The notes under the pieces were generated by a model, which saw nothing but the letters and a program-made list of their open reading frames with translations, ran no database searches and was not told where the DNA came from. Below, piece by piece: positions 34,384 through 43,817 of a stretch of DNA of 61,593 nucleotides (the first letter of the stretch is position 1; the number at the start of each line of letters is the position of its first letter). Position numbers and translations under genes: made by a program. Source of the stretch: VBAS01 sp035318985 (lineage in GTDB: Bacteria > Bacteroidota > Bacteroidia > Chitinophagales > Chitinophagaceae); NCBI GenBank assembly GCA_035318985.1, contig DATHDP010000028.1, forward strand, positions 1 through 61,593, read 5' to 3'.

Positions 34384-35238
34384 TTAAACGGGCCTTGAAG
34401 CTTCGTTGATCTCGCTATCCTCATGATTATGGGGCTCATCTAATGACTTTCCACAATGCGGGCAATTGTGACCTTTGAATTTTTTGTTGAATCTAAATTC
34501 TTCAAGAAAACCGACAGTAATGATACCGGCAGGCAGTGCAAATAGAGCTACGCCAGTTAACATGATCGTACCAGCTAAAACTTTTCCAAGCGTGGTATGT
34601 GGTGCCATATCACCATAACCAGTAGTAGTAAGTGTAACCACAGCCCACCATATAGTTGCAGGTATGCTGGAAAAAGAATCTGGTTGTGCATTATGTTCCG
34701 CGAAGTATAATAAACAAGATGCTATGATGATTAAAAAAACAACCATTATAAAACTCAACAATAGCTCATTGACCCTTGATTTGAAAACATTAAAGATCAT
34801 TTGAGCTGATTTGGTATAAGCGGTGAGTCTGAACAATCTGAAAAAACGCATAAAACGAAGAAGCCGTAGAATACGCAGATCGAAATCTAGGAATTTATGG
34901 AAATAACTTGGCAAAAATGCAAGAAGATCGATAAGTGCACCTGGAGTTAACATGTATTTGATCCGACCTTTGATACTGCCCTTGTATCTGGGATCGTGAG
35001 TGCAACTCCAAACTCGCAATACATATTCAACTGTGAAAATAAAAACAGAAACCTGGTCAAAATAATGGAAAAAATGTTCATATTTATCATGAAGTGGTTT
35101 AACTGTTTCCAGCATAACCGCAATTACATTCAGCACGATCAGAGTTATAATAAAAGCATTAACAAACTTATCGGCTTTTGATTCGCCCAACTCAGGGTGG
35201 AGTAGTATATGAACTTTTCGCTTAGTAGTTTGATACAT
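34384..35238 (-). CDS. Voltage-gated-type potassium channel (ion transporter family)
   Basis: A 284-residue six-helix channel subunit. The S1-S4 region runs from about residue 25 to 150, with an Arg-rich S4 (RILRLLRFMRFFRLFRL). The pore loop carries the selectivity filter TTTGYGDM near residues 208-215, preceded by TIWWAVV. After S6 the cytoplasmic tail has a small zinc-ribbon-like motif (CPHCGKS) and an acidic end. The filter predicts K+ selectivity; voltage sensing is inferred from S4. It starts with ATG at 35238 and is 82 bases downstream of the YitT gene on the same strand. Confidence 0.93.
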   Translation of the reverse strand: MYQTTKRKVHILLHPELGESKADKFVNAFIITLIVLNVIAVMLETVKPLHDKYEHFFHYFDQVSVFIFTVEYVLRVWSCTHDPRYKGSIKGRIKYMLTPGALIDLLAFLPSYFHKFLDFDLRILRLLRFMRFFRLFRLTAYTKSAQMIFNVFKSRVNELLLSFIMVVFLIIIASCLLYFAEHNAQPDSFSSIPATIWWAVVTLTTTGYGDMAPHTTLGKVLAGTIMLTGVALFALPAGIITVGFLEEFRFNKKFKGHNCPHCGKSLDEPHNHEDSEINEASRPV

Positions 35239-35320
35239 AAACAGGGTTTGGCTGAAGGACTCCTTCGCAGTCTGCGCTAAAGATATAAATAAACGGGAAT
35301 TAATTTCAGAAGCGGTTTGC

Positions 35321-36298
35321 TTAATGCTTCAAACGTCTCTTTTTGATCATACCTCCTTTCACGTCTTTGATGGCGGTCATTATAACAAAGGCATTAGGAT
35401 CTATTTTATGAATTTCATTATTCATCCTGCTGATCTCAAGCCGTGTCACTACAGTATAAATAATATTCTTATCATCGGTATACCCTTGCTTTCCGAAACC
35501 CTCCCGGCCTTTATAAACTGTAACACCACGACCAAGCTTATTGATGATCATTTCTTTTATTTCTTCGTTATGGGTTGAAATAATAGTGACGCCGGTATAT
35601 TCTTCTATTCCTTCAATTACAAAATCAACCGTTTTAGAAGCGGCCAGGTATGTTACCATTGCGTACAAAGCAACGTCGATTGAAATAAAGTAAGCTGTTA
35701 TACCGAATATTATAACATTTATGATAGTAATAATATCTCCAACAGTTGTACCTAATCGTTTACTCAGGTAAAGCGCCACGACTTCAGTGCCATCAATAAC
35801 TGCTCCACCACGAATCGTAAGCCCGATGCCAGCCCCAAGAAAAAAACCACCAAAAACTGCTACGAGCAATTTATCATCTGTTACGGGTTTGAAATTAATG
35901 AACGCAGCAAGTAAGGCAAGTCCTGCAATTGCCAATGTAGCTTTTATTGCAAAAGTTCTCCCAATAACACCCAGCCCTAAAAGCAGGAAAGGAATATTTA
36001 TTAATACAAGCATCAAACCAAGCTTTGCCCCGGTTAATTGTCTTATCAACAGAGCAATACCAGTGGCGCCGCCATCAATAAAATTATTGGGTATCAAAAA
36101 TCCTTTAAGACCAAAAGTGGCTGACAAAATTCCCAACGATATAAAAAGGAGGTCTCTGAAAAAATCGACTACAGTTATTTTAAATTCATAATATGCTTTG
36201 GCAAATTCATACGAAGAGTATTCAGTCTTTTCAGCCAGGTCTTTCTTCTTGTGACGAAGAACTGTATCTGTAATTAATTTTTGCCAGAATGGATTCAT
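35321..36298 (-). CDS. YitT family membrane protein (DUF161 + DUF2179)
   Basis: A 325-residue membrane protein. About five or six membrane segments at residues 50-215 hold the family motifs FLIPNNFIDGGATGIALLI and IRGGAVIDGTEVVALYLSKR. A cytoplasmic DUF2179 domain with EGIEEYTGVTIISTHNEEIKEMIINKLGRGVTVYKG follows at about 225-310. YitT proteins are common, and function is not established; the DUF2179 domain is a possible ligand-binding module. About 45 residues at the N-terminus precede the first membrane segment. Probably a single gene, separated from secA by a terminator. Confidence 0.9.
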   Translation of the reverse strand: MNPFWQKLITDTVLRHKKKDLAEKTEYSSYEFAKAYYEFKITVVDFFRDLLFISLGILSATFGLKGFLIPNNFIDGGATGIALLIRQLTGAKLGLMLVLINIPFLLLGLGVIGRTFAIKATLAIAGLALLAAFINFKPVTDDKLLVAVFGGFFLGAGIGLTIRGGAVIDGTEVVALYLSKRLGTTVGDIITIINVIIFGITAYFISIDVALYAMVTYLAASKTVDFVIEGIEEYTGVTIISTHNEEIKEMIINKLGRGVTVYKGREGFGKQGYTDDKNIIYTVVTRLEISRMNNEIHKIDPNAFVIMTAIKDVKGGMIKKRRLKH

Positions 36299-36383
36299 GC
36301 TTCATTTAAAGTGCTGATATGATCTTTTCAAATTTAATGATTATCGACGAAAAGACTTGATTGATAATAATTAAACTTTGTAT

Positions 36384-36426
36384 GTTGAAAAAAATAAAAG
36401 CATCCATTTTCATGAATGCTTTTATT
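36384..36426 (-). terminator. Terminator of secA
   Basis: On the minus strand a stem aataaaagcattca/tggatgcttttatt (one mismatch, 6-base loop) is followed by a run of T. It lies about 65 bases after the secA stop codon and before the YitT gene. Confidence 0.75.
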
Positions 36427-36437
36427 ATTAATTTTTA

Positions 36438-36480
36438 TCCTTCGCTTCGCTCCCACGACATTCGTCGGGGCAGGCAGGAT
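36438..36480. repeat. Intergenic repeat-like segment behind secA
   Basis: Reads ccttcgcttcgctcccacg, then acattcgtcggggcaggcagg. The first part resembles cccttcgcttcgctctggg at 4693 and the last part resembles the palindrome at 23469. The small palindrome cgacattcgtcg is inside. Confidence 0.4.
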
Positions 36481-36489
36481 GACAAAAGA

Positions 36490-39400
36490 CTATGCTTCCT
36501 TTCCGTGACAGTTTTTATACTTCTTTCCACTTCCACAAGGACAAAGATCATTCCTTCCAATTTTCGGTGCCACTTTCACTGGTTGTTGCTTTACATCAGC
36601 ACCTGAAGGATCATAATAATCTTTTTCATTTGCAGCATAATCCTGACCTGCAGTATCGATCTCTTCTTTATTTGCTTTTAATTTACTGAGATCGGTTTTT
36701 TCACGATGTCCTTCACGCAATAGTGGCAGCTTTGGTCCACCAGGTGTTGGTCGCCCAGATGATTGACCTGAACCATCTGATCCTCCCTCAGATACAGGTA
36801 ATGCTGCATGACACATAAATGAAACAATATTCCTGTTCGTTTCACTATCCATATTCTTAAACAGGTTAAAGGCTTCCATTTTATAGATCACTAATGGATC
36901 TTTCTGCTCAAGATATGCCGTTTGTACACTTTGTTTCAGATCATCCATTGCACGCAGATGTTCTTTCCATGAATCATCAATCACTGAAAGTGTGATATGA
37001 CGTTCAAGAGCATCACAAAGTTCCTGTCCACCGGTCTCAAGTGTTTTTTGCAAATTAGTCAGCACATTAATGATCTTACGACCATCACTAAACGGCACTA
37101 CTACGTTTTCAATATGATTGCCCTGCGATCCAAGGATGTTTTTAAAAACAGGCAGTGATTGTTTTTTTAGTTCTTCTTTTTTGCGATCATAATTTTCTGT
37201 GGCTTCATTGTATAATTTCTCGATCAATGAATTTTCATCTGTTTTCAAAAATTCTTCTTTCTCAATTTTGGTATCCATTCCAAAATTCACAATACAATCA
37301 AGTTTAAAACCTTCATAGTCTTCCTGCTCACGGTAAGTGGCGATCAATCCTTCGGCAACAACTGAAAATGCATTGTCGATATCCAACGCCAATCTTTCTC
37401 CAAACAACGCATGCTGACGTTTGCCATAAACGACATTCCGTTGCTTATTCATTACGTCATCATATTCTAATAATCTTTTGCGGATACCAAAATTATTTTC
37501 TTCTACTTTCTTTTGTGCTCTTTCAATGCTTGATGTGATCATGCTGTGCTGTATCACTTCACCTTCTTTATAACCAAGCTTATCCATGATCTTGGCAATC
37601 CGTTCGCTGCCAAACATACGCATCAGGTCATCTTCCAATGCAACATAGAATTGAGATGTACCCGGATCACCTTGTCTGCCTGCACGACCACGAAGCTGCC
37701 TGTCTACACGACGGCTATCATGACGTTCAGTACCGATGATAGCTAAACCACCGGCTTCTTTTACACCAGGTCCGAGCTTGATATCCGTACCACGACCCGC
37801 CATGTTAGTGGCGATCGTAATTGCTCCGGGTAACCCAGCTTCGGCAACGATCTGCGCTTCACGGGAATGTTGTTTTGCATTCAATACATTGTGTGGGATC
37901 TTTTTTACCTGCAGCATTTTGCTCAGCAATTCACTTACTTCAACTGAAGTGGTACCAACAAGCACCGGTCTTCCTGCGTTGCGCAATGCTTCTATTTCAT
38001 CAATAGCTGATTTATATTTTTCTCTTTTGGTTTTATAAACAAGGTCCTGGTGATCTTTACGAACCATTGGAAGATTAGTAGGAACAGTAACAACGTCCAG
38101 TTTATAAATATCCCACAACTCTTTTGCTTCTGTTTCCGCAGTACCGGTCATACCGGCCAGCTTATGATACATGCGGAAATAATTTTGCAATGTGACAGTA
38201 GCATAAGTTTGTGTAGCAGCTTCGATCTTTACATTCTCTTTTGCTTCAATAGCCTGGTGCAAGCCATCAGAATATCTTCTTCCATCAAGAATACGACCCG
38301 TTTGTTCATCTACAATTTTTACAGCGCCGTCCATTACCACATATTCCACATCTTTTGAAAATAATGTATAGGCTTTTAAAATTTGTTGCACTGTATGTAT
38401 GCGATCAGCCTTTACACGAAAATCATTTAATGCTTCTTCCTTATGATGCATTTTTTCATCAGGATTGGAATCAGTTTTTTCTATTTCTGCTAACCTTACA
38501 CCAATGTCAGGTAGTACAAAGAAATCAGGATCCTCACCGGATTTGGTGATCATTGCAATGCCTTTATCAGTAAGATCAACTGAATTGTTTTTTTCATCGA
38601 TCTGGAAAAGCAGTTCCTCATCCACTTTCGGCATTTCTTTTTGCTGATCGGCGAGATAATAGTTCTCTGTTTTCTGCATTTTTACTCTAATACCCGGCTC
38701 GCTTAAATATTTGATCGTAGGTCCATATTTTGGCAATCCTCGATGTGCTCTGAAAAGATAAAGTCCGCCACTTTTCGGATCATCATCTCCCTCAGCAATT
38801 CTTTTCTTGGCTTCATTCAGGTTGCTACGCACTATTCTTTCCTGCGCTTCCACTAATTGATGGACTCTTGGTTTCAGAATATGGTATTGCTGATCATCAC
38901 CTTTCGGTATCGGTCCGGAAATTATCAAAGGAGTCCTGGCATCATCGATCAAAACGCTATCGGTTTCATCTACCATTGCAAAGTGATGTTTGCGTTGCAC
39001 CATTTCTTCGGGAGAATGAACCATATTATCGCGGAGATAGTCAAAACCAAATTCATTATTGGTGCCGTAAGTGATATCAGCGAGATAAGCTTTTCTTCTG
39101 TCATCACTGTTTGGCTGGTGTTTATCAATACAATCAACAGTTATTCCAAGCCATTCAAAAATAGTTCCGTTCCATTCCTGGTCGCGACGAGCCAAATAAT
39201 CATTTACTGTTACAATATGTACTCCTTCACCGGCTAATGCATTCAGGTATGCAGGTAATGTAGATACAAGTGTTTTACCTTCACCTGTTGCCATCTCAGA
39301 AATTTTTCCTTCGTGCAAAACCATTCCACCAATCAACTGTACATCATAATGCACCATATTCCAGGTTACCTGTCCACCAGCTGCAGTCCATGAATTTTTA

Positions 39401-39864
39401 AATATGGATTTGTCGCCATCGATCTTTACATATTCTTTTTCTACACTCAGGTCACGATCCATCTGCGTGGCGGTGGCTAATATTTCTGTATTTTCTTTGA
39501 ATCTTTTTGCGGTTTCTTTTACGACTGCAAAAGCTTCGGGTAAAATATCTTTAAGAGCTTCTTCAATTTTTTTATCCCTGTCCTTTTTTAATTTATCTAC
39601 TTCCTGGTAAATGGCATCCTTACCAAACAGATCATTGAATTGAAGATCTTCTGCTCTTTTATTTGCTGAAGAAATTTCATTATCAATTGCTGTAAGATGT
39701 GCTTTTATGCGTTGACGAAACTCTGTTGTTTTATTACGCAATTGATCATTCGTCAACGATTGAAAAGAGTCAAAATGTTTATTGATCTCGGCTACAAGTG
39801 GTTGGATCTTTTTTACATCCTTTTCCGATTTGCTGCCACCAAATAGTTTCGAAAAAAAACTCAT
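36490..39864 (-). CDS. secA: Preprotein translocase ATPase SecA
   Basis: Motor of the general secretion pathway. At 1124 residues it is longer than E. coli SecA (901), as is usual in Bacteroidota. Walker A-like MATGEGKT follows GGMVLHEGKISE, and the DEAD-type motif is MVDETDSVLIDDARTP. The second helicase domain has TNMAGRGTDIKLGPGV and GRAGRQGDPGTSQF. The tail ends in a SEC-C zinc motif (RNDLCPCGSGKKYKNCHG), which binds SecB or ribosomes. ATG start at 39864; a TATCTTTG element lies about 105 bases upstream and a terminator about 65 bases downstream, so this is a single-gene unit. Confidence 0.98.
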   Translation of the reverse strand: MSFFSKLFGGSKSEKDVKKIQPLVAEINKHFDSFQSLTNDQLRNKTTEFRQRIKAHLTAIDNEISSANKRAEDLQFNDLFGKDAIYQEVDKLKKDRDKKIEEALKDILPEAFAVVKETAKRFKENTEILATATQMDRDLSVEKEYVKIDGDKSIFKNSWTAAGGQVTWNMVHYDVQLIGGMVLHEGKISEMATGEGKTLVSTLPAYLNALAGEGVHIVTVNDYLARRDQEWNGTIFEWLGITVDCIDKHQPNSDDRRKAYLADITYGTNNEFGFDYLRDNMVHSPEEMVQRKHHFAMVDETDSVLIDDARTPLIISGPIPKGDDQQYHILKPRVHQLVEAQERIVRSNLNEAKKRIAEGDDDPKSGGLYLFRAHRGLPKYGPTIKYLSEPGIRVKMQKTENYYLADQQKEMPKVDEELLFQIDEKNNSVDLTDKGIAMITKSGEDPDFFVLPDIGVRLAEIEKTDSNPDEKMHHKEEALNDFRVKADRIHTVQQILKAYTLFSKDVEYVVMDGAVKIVDEQTGRILDGRRYSDGLHQAIEAKENVKIEAATQTYATVTLQNYFRMYHKLAGMTGTAETEAKELWDIYKLDVVTVPTNLPMVRKDHQDLVYKTKREKYKSAIDEIEALRNAGRPVLVGTTSVEVSELLSKMLQVKKIPHNVLNAKQHSREAQIVAEAGLPGAITIATNMAGRGTDIKLGPGVKEAGGLAIIGTERHDSRRVDRQLRGRAGRQGDPGTSQFYVALEDDLMRMFGSERIAKIMDKLGYKEGEVIQHSMITSSIERAQKKVEENNFGIRKRLLEYDDVMNKQRNVVYGKRQHALFGERLALDIDNAFSVVAEGLIATYREQEDYEGFKLDCIVNFGMDTKIEKEEFLKTDENSLIEKLYNEATENYDRKKEELKKQSLPVFKNILGSQGNHIENVVVPFSDGRKIINVLTNLQKTLETGGQELCDALERHITLSVIDDSWKEHLRAMDDLKQSVQTAYLEQKDPLVIYKMEAFNLFKNMDSETNRNIVSFMCHAALPVSEGGSDGSGQSSGRPTPGGPKLPLLREGHREKTDLSKLKANKEEIDTAGQDYAANEKDYYDPSGADVKQQPVKVAPKIGRNDLCPCGSGKKYKNCHGKEA

Positions 39865-39968
39865 AATAATCTTTGATTAGGGTTCTGTTTTTAAATTCTG
39901 ATACACAAGGTTCAAAATGCTGTCAAATAAAGTGCTACAATAACTTATGAGCCAAATTGACAGGGCTG

Positions 39969-39976
39969 CAAAGATA
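39969..39976 (-). promoter_or_regulatory. -7 element for secA (TATCTTTG, GC-rich discriminator)
   Basis: On the minus strand TATCTTTG is followed by CAGCCC, like the rRNA, tRNA-Glu and aspS elements. The -33 part is not convincing. It lies in the 375-base stretch 39865-40239 between divergent genes. A weaker TACTTTTA about 40 bases before 40240 may serve the MORN gene; the rest shows nothing recognisable. Confidence 0.4.
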
Positions 39977-40239
39977 AGGCTTCTTGTTAAGCACTAAGCA
40001 GCCAGAGGTCCGATATTAAGCAGGAAGAAATCCACGAAACCAATTTGCCAAAACCAATTAATGGTTTTTACTTCTTACATTTTCTTTAACTAACCTTCAT
40101 CAACTCTGATGTATAAAACTCAAGTCTTGCTGCCATGTCCGACGGAACATTCAAAGAATAATACAGGGCGAGTATTTTATAACAACTCAGCTTTTTTTAC
40201 TTTTAGTAACGTTATATTGCAAACCAACAATTAAATAAA

Positions 40240-41892
40240 ATGAAAAAGATCACCACCACTCTTTTTTTTGTAATTGTCTCCACAATTTTATTTGCCCAGA
40301 ATGTAAAAAAGATCGAAAACCTTAAAGACGGATGGGATGTTTCTTATTCCTACACTGGCGAAGTAAGTGCTGGTAAATCCAATGGGATGGGTGTTGCTAA
40401 ATATAAGTCGGGTAACGCAGTGAGGTATGTGGGAGGTTTTCTAAATGGAATGTATAATGGCAGGGGCACTATGTTTTTTAAAGAGGGAGCTTTTCTTACC
40501 GGTGAGTGGAAAAACGGGAAACTAAATGGGAAAGGTTCATTCCTAAGTGAAACAGGAATATTATACATTGGCGAGTTTGTCAATGGGGTAAAGCAAGGCA
40601 AAGGTGTTTTATTTTATAAAGATAACGGGATGATCGTGGGAAACTTTTCAAATGATAAATTGAATGGCCGTGGCATCCAGATATTTTCAGATGGTTCCGT
40701 TGTAAGTGAAGTAAACTATAAAGATGATAAAAGAAATGGGATGGGTTATCAATATGAAATAAAATCAAAAAAGCTTTATGAAGGCGAATGGAGTGATGAT
40801 AAGTGGGTGCAGTCCGGTACGCCTTCGTTTAGCAGTTTTTTAAAATCTTCTACTTTGGTCGCAGAAGCTACAGATGATCATATCCTCGCAGGGCCAACAA
40901 ACAAGGATAAGTTTCTTATTGATTCATCCTATTATTATGATCTGAAAAAGCAGAAGCGTTATTTTGGTTATTATGTTGCCGGCCATTTGAAAAATGGAGT
41001 TATCATTGGTGACAGCACTCGTTTTTGGGGGCCTATAGGTGACAATGGGGCTTCAGGATATTGTTATGATTTTAAAGATAAGAAGTTTTACTCCGAAGGA
41101 AACTATTCAGATGATCGCTTGAATGGCCAGATACTGGATCTTGATCTTGCCAAGCAAACTGCTTATTATGGCGGCGCAGTAAATGGTGAATTTACCGGTA
41201 AAACATTTTTTTTTAATAAGGAAGGCACAATGTTCGTTGGCGATTATGTAAAAGGAAGAATTAATGGGAATGGTTACAGGATTGAAACAAATGGACGACT
41301 AACAATCGGAATTTGGGAAGACGGCGTGGTAAAGAAACTTACTTCGGTAACGACTCCGTCGGGAGAAGTTATTTCTGGAAGTCCGAAAAATTTTGCTGAA
41401 GGATTAAATATTGCTATCAAATCATACCCGGATATTTTTGATAATATCTATGGAGATCTTGTGGTGGAAGATGATGTTTTATCAGCGATGGAGGAAATTG
41501 ACGAAGATGGCGTATTGACATTTACCTATAGTCTTGTAAATATCCCGGGAAGCATTGGTAAAAACCTGTTAGCGGAAGATTTTGATGAGAATACTTTCTA
41601 TTATTCAAAATTTTTACAAACTGCTGACGCGGCGAAAGCAAAAGCAAAATACAATGAACTGGCGACGCAATTGCAATCAGCAGTTATTACAAATTCTTTT
41701 TTTACCGGTAAACAAAAACTGGCAGGCAAGATTGTTCCGCCGGACATTTCCAAGGATAAAACAGAATCAGAGTTTTCTATTTCCGGAGGCGGCAGTGATT
41801 TTGATGATTTCAAAGTATGGCTCAGGTTAAGGAAAAGTGGCGATGAATATGTTGTGGAAATTTTGCTGGGCGAAAAAACTGAAGACTTCTAA
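40240..41892 (+). CDS. Secreted MORN-repeat protein
   Basis: A 550-residue exported protein (signal peptide ends LFAQ, about residue 19). Residues about 35-190 and again about 255-370 hold MORN-type repeats with the pattern YxGxxxxGxxxGxG, for example GEVSAGKSNGMGVAKYKSG, GEFVNGVKQGKGVLFYKD and GDYVKGRINGNGYR. The last 170 residues are of no known family and contain many Phe and Asp. MORN repeats form beta-hairpin sheets used in lipid or protein binding; bacterial MORN proteins are poorly understood. It is followed by a lipoprotein gene after 72 bases. Confidence 0.85.
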   Translation: MKKITTTLFFVIVSTILFAQNVKKIENLKDGWDVSYSYTGEVSAGKSNGMGVAKYKSGNAVRYVGGFLNGMYNGRGTMFFKEGAFLTGEWKNGKLNGKGSFLSETGILYIGEFVNGVKQGKGVLFYKDNGMIVGNFSNDKLNGRGIQIFSDGSVVSEVNYKDDKRNGMGYQYEIKSKKLYEGEWSDDKWVQSGTPSFSSFLKSSTLVAEATDDHILAGPTNKDKFLIDSSYYYDLKKQKRYFGYYVAGHLKNGVIIGDSTRFWGPIGDNGASGYCYDFKDKKFYSEGNYSDDRLNGQILDLDLAKQTAYYGGAVNGEFTGKTFFFNKEGTMFVGDYVKGRINGNGYRIETNGRLTIGIWEDGVVKKLTSVTTPSGEVISGSPKNFAEGLNIAIKSYPDIFDNIYGDLVVEDDVLSAMEEIDEDGVLTFTYSLVNIPGSIGKNLLAEDFDENTFYYSKFLQTADAAKAKAKYNELATQLQSAVITNSFFTGKQKLAGKIVPPDISKDKTESEFSISGGGSDFDDFKVWLRLRKSGDEYVVEILLGEKTEDF

Positions 41893-41964
41893 ACTTAATT
41901 CCCTGGTTTATCATTTCCTTAAGGAACTTTGCGGATAGAATAAGTATTAATAGTAAATCATTGT

Positions 41965-42678
41965 ATGAAATATCAGTTTGGTTTAAAAGATATAGGCATT
42001 GTTTCATTGGTTTTTCTTTTTTCATGCACCAGCAATGAGATCGGGAATATCAAAGATGTAAATCCAGATGCTGTGTTTTTTGATTATGAAGTTTGGGCGG
42101 AAGAAGGAAAAGAAGATGTGACTGTTAATCTTCAATACCGCATGGATGGAAAAAATGGAACAACACTGGTCTTAGATGAGCCCAGCAAGGTGATGCTTGA
42201 TGGCGAGCAACTGAAAGTAGATAGTGCAAAAGTAACCGGAGCTTATTATGAAGTGCAAAAACCGTTTGCATCATTTGCCGGCAAGCATGCGATCAGCTTT
42301 ACTGACCTGAATAAAAAAGAATACAACGAAGAATTTGAATTCAAACCTTTTACTCTTGAGCCAAATGTTCCTTCAACATTGAATCGCGGTGATCTTGTAT
42401 TCACTTTCAAAGGGCTTGATCCTGTAGATTATTTAAGTGTTATTTTAACGGACACTTCTTTTGCGAGTGCTGATATTAATGATGTTGATACCATAAGAAA
42501 CGGCCGGCTTGTCATTAAAGCAGACCGGCTTTCTGCGCTTATAAATGGCCCGATCCATCTTCAATTTTACCGGGAAGAAATATTACCGCTGAAAAAGCCT
42601 ACAAAAGAAGGCGGGAATTTTATCATAACGTACGGATTAAAAAGGGATTTTGAGCTAAAGGATGCTGTAAAATTGTAG
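41965..42678 (+). CDS. Lipoprotein of unknown function
   Basis: A 237-residue predicted lipoprotein; the signal peptide ends in the lipobox FLFSC (Cys19). The mature part looks all-beta, perhaps two immunoglobulin-like sandwiches (FDYEVWAEEGKEDVTVNLQY; SKVMLDGEQLKVDSAKVTGAYYEV; GDLVFTFKGLDPVDYLSVIL). I recognise no family motif. It is downstream of the MORN gene and upstream of atpG, with a promoter-like element before atpG. Confidence 0.65.
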   Translation: MKYQFGLKDIGIVSLVFLFSCTSNEIGNIKDVNPDAVFFDYEVWAEEGKEDVTVNLQYRMDGKNGTTLVLDEPSKVMLDGEQLKVDSAKVTGAYYEVQKPFASFAGKHAISFTDLNKKEYNEEFEFKPFTLEPNVPSTLNRGDLVFTFKGLDPVDYLSVILTDTSFASADINDVDTIRNGRLVIKADRLSALINGPIHLQFYREEILPLKKPTKEGGNFIITYGLKRDFELKDAVKL

Positions 42679-42723
42679 TTAGTTTCTTTTCAAGAATCTT
42701 CTGGTTTTTTACCTCCAAGCCCG

Positions 42724-42731
42724 TACTTTTG
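42724..42731 (+). promoter_or_regulatory. -7 element for atpG (TACTTTTG)
   Basis: TACTTTTG followed by CGGCC, about 35 bases before the ATG at 42766. A TGG lies at the -33 distance in place of TTG. The GC-rich discriminator is shared with other growth genes in this window. Confidence 0.4.
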
Positions 42732-42765
42732 CGGCCGATTTCAGTTTAACTTTTAACTTTTCAAA

Positions 42766-43647
42766 ATGGCAGGACAGCTCAAAGAAGTTCGTAATCGCAT
42801 TAAGTCAGTACAAAGCACACAGCAGATCACAAAGGCAATGAAGATGGTGAGTGCCGCAAAACTTCGCCGTGCGCAGGATGCAATTATTCAAATGCGTCCT
42901 TATGCTAAAAAAATGCAGGAGATGCTCAGCAATATCGTTAGCAATGCCGGTGGCGGAGCAGGAATAACTTTGGCAGCCGAAAGACCAGTAGAAAAAGTGT
43001 TGTTGATCGTGATTACCAGTGATCGTGGACTTTGTGGTGCATTCAATGCCAACCTGATCAAACTTGCAAAAGCAACTATCAACGAAAGATATCCTGATCA
43101 ATTCAAGAAAGGCAATGTTACGATCTGGAGCATCGGTAAGAAAGGATATGAGCATTTTTTGAAAACCCGTTTTACTGTAACGGATACTTATAAAGATATT
43201 TTTCTTCATTTAAATTTTGAAAGCGTTCAAAAAGCTGCGCAAGCTGCTATGAAAAGTTTTGAAGTTGGTGAATTTGATGTCGTGGAAGTTATTTACAGCC
43301 AGTTTAAAAATGCGGCTACACAGAAATTTGAAGTGGAAAGGTTTTTACCTATTCCTAAGGTAGAAGCAAAAGCCGGGGCTACAAAAGCTGATTTCATTTA
43401 TGATCCTTCACAAGAAGAATTGATCGCTGAGCTGATGCCAAAAATTCTCAACACGCAATTATATAAAGCAGTTCTTGATTCCAACGCATCCGAGCACGGT
43501 GCCCGCATGACGGCAATGGATAAAGCAAGTGATAACGCCCAGGAAATGTTGCGTTCATTAAAAATTTCTTACAACCGTGCAAGACAGGCGGCCATTACTA
43601 CTGAACTTACAGAGATCGTAAGTGGTGCGGCGGCATTGCAAGGATAA
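42766..43647 (+). CDS. atpG: F1F0 ATP synthase gamma subunit
   Basis: Central rotor stalk of F1, 293 residues. The N-terminal helix KEVRNRIKSVQSTQQITKAMKMVSAAKLRRAQ and the C-terminal helix DNAQEMLRSLKISYNRARQAAITTELTEIVSGAAAL are textbook, and the central Rossmann-like domain has ITSDRGLCGAFNANLIK. No other atp gene is present in the window: the upstream neighbour is a lipoprotein gene and the downstream one is scpB, so atpG has left the usual atpHAG order. A post-stop hairpin repeat begins directly after the TAA. Confidence 0.97.
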   Translation: MAGQLKEVRNRIKSVQSTQQITKAMKMVSAAKLRRAQDAIIQMRPYAKKMQEMLSNIVSNAGGGAGITLAAERPVEKVLLIVITSDRGLCGAFNANLIKLAKATINERYPDQFKKGNVTIWSIGKKGYEHFLKTRFTVTDTYKDIFLHLNFESVQKAAQAAMKSFEVGEFDVVEVIYSQFKNAATQKFEVERFLPIPKVEAKAGATKADFIYDPSQEELIAELMPKILNTQLYKAVLDSNASEHGARMTAMDKASDNAQEMLRSLKISYNRARQAAITTELTEIVSGAAALQG

Positions 43648-43685
43648 GCCCAACCCCCTGTCCCCCTAAAGGGGAGACTTAGGTT
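43648..43685 (+). repeat. Post-stop hairpin repeat, copy 3
   Basis: Begins directly behind the atpG stop codon: gcccaaccccctgtccccc, then taaaggggagacttaggtt. It matches the minus-strand copy behind deoC over more than 30 bases. The CCCC-TAAA-GGGG hairpin lacks a following T-tract, so it is not a standard terminator. Confidence 0.85.
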
Positions 43686-43760
43686 GAGCATACTTTGTTT
43701 TATTTGTTGGTTCACTTAACAGTATGTTGATAATTGTGTTACCAGCTTTAGTTCCCTGAT

Positions 43761-43800
43761 TGTACTTTCGTTGCGTCGCTCCATTCAACGTTTAGTTCTC
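43761..43800 (+). repeat. Dispersed GCGTCGC-family repeat with promoter-like TACTTTCG
   Basis: Reads tgtactttcgttgcgtcgct and then ccattcaacgtttagttctc, 18-57 bases before the scpB start codon. The TACTTTCG at 43763-43770 resembles a -7 element, so in this copy the repeat might supply the scpB promoter; no TTG is found at the proper distance. Confidence 0.55.
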
Positions 43801-43817
43801 TAATCAACAATTAATAA

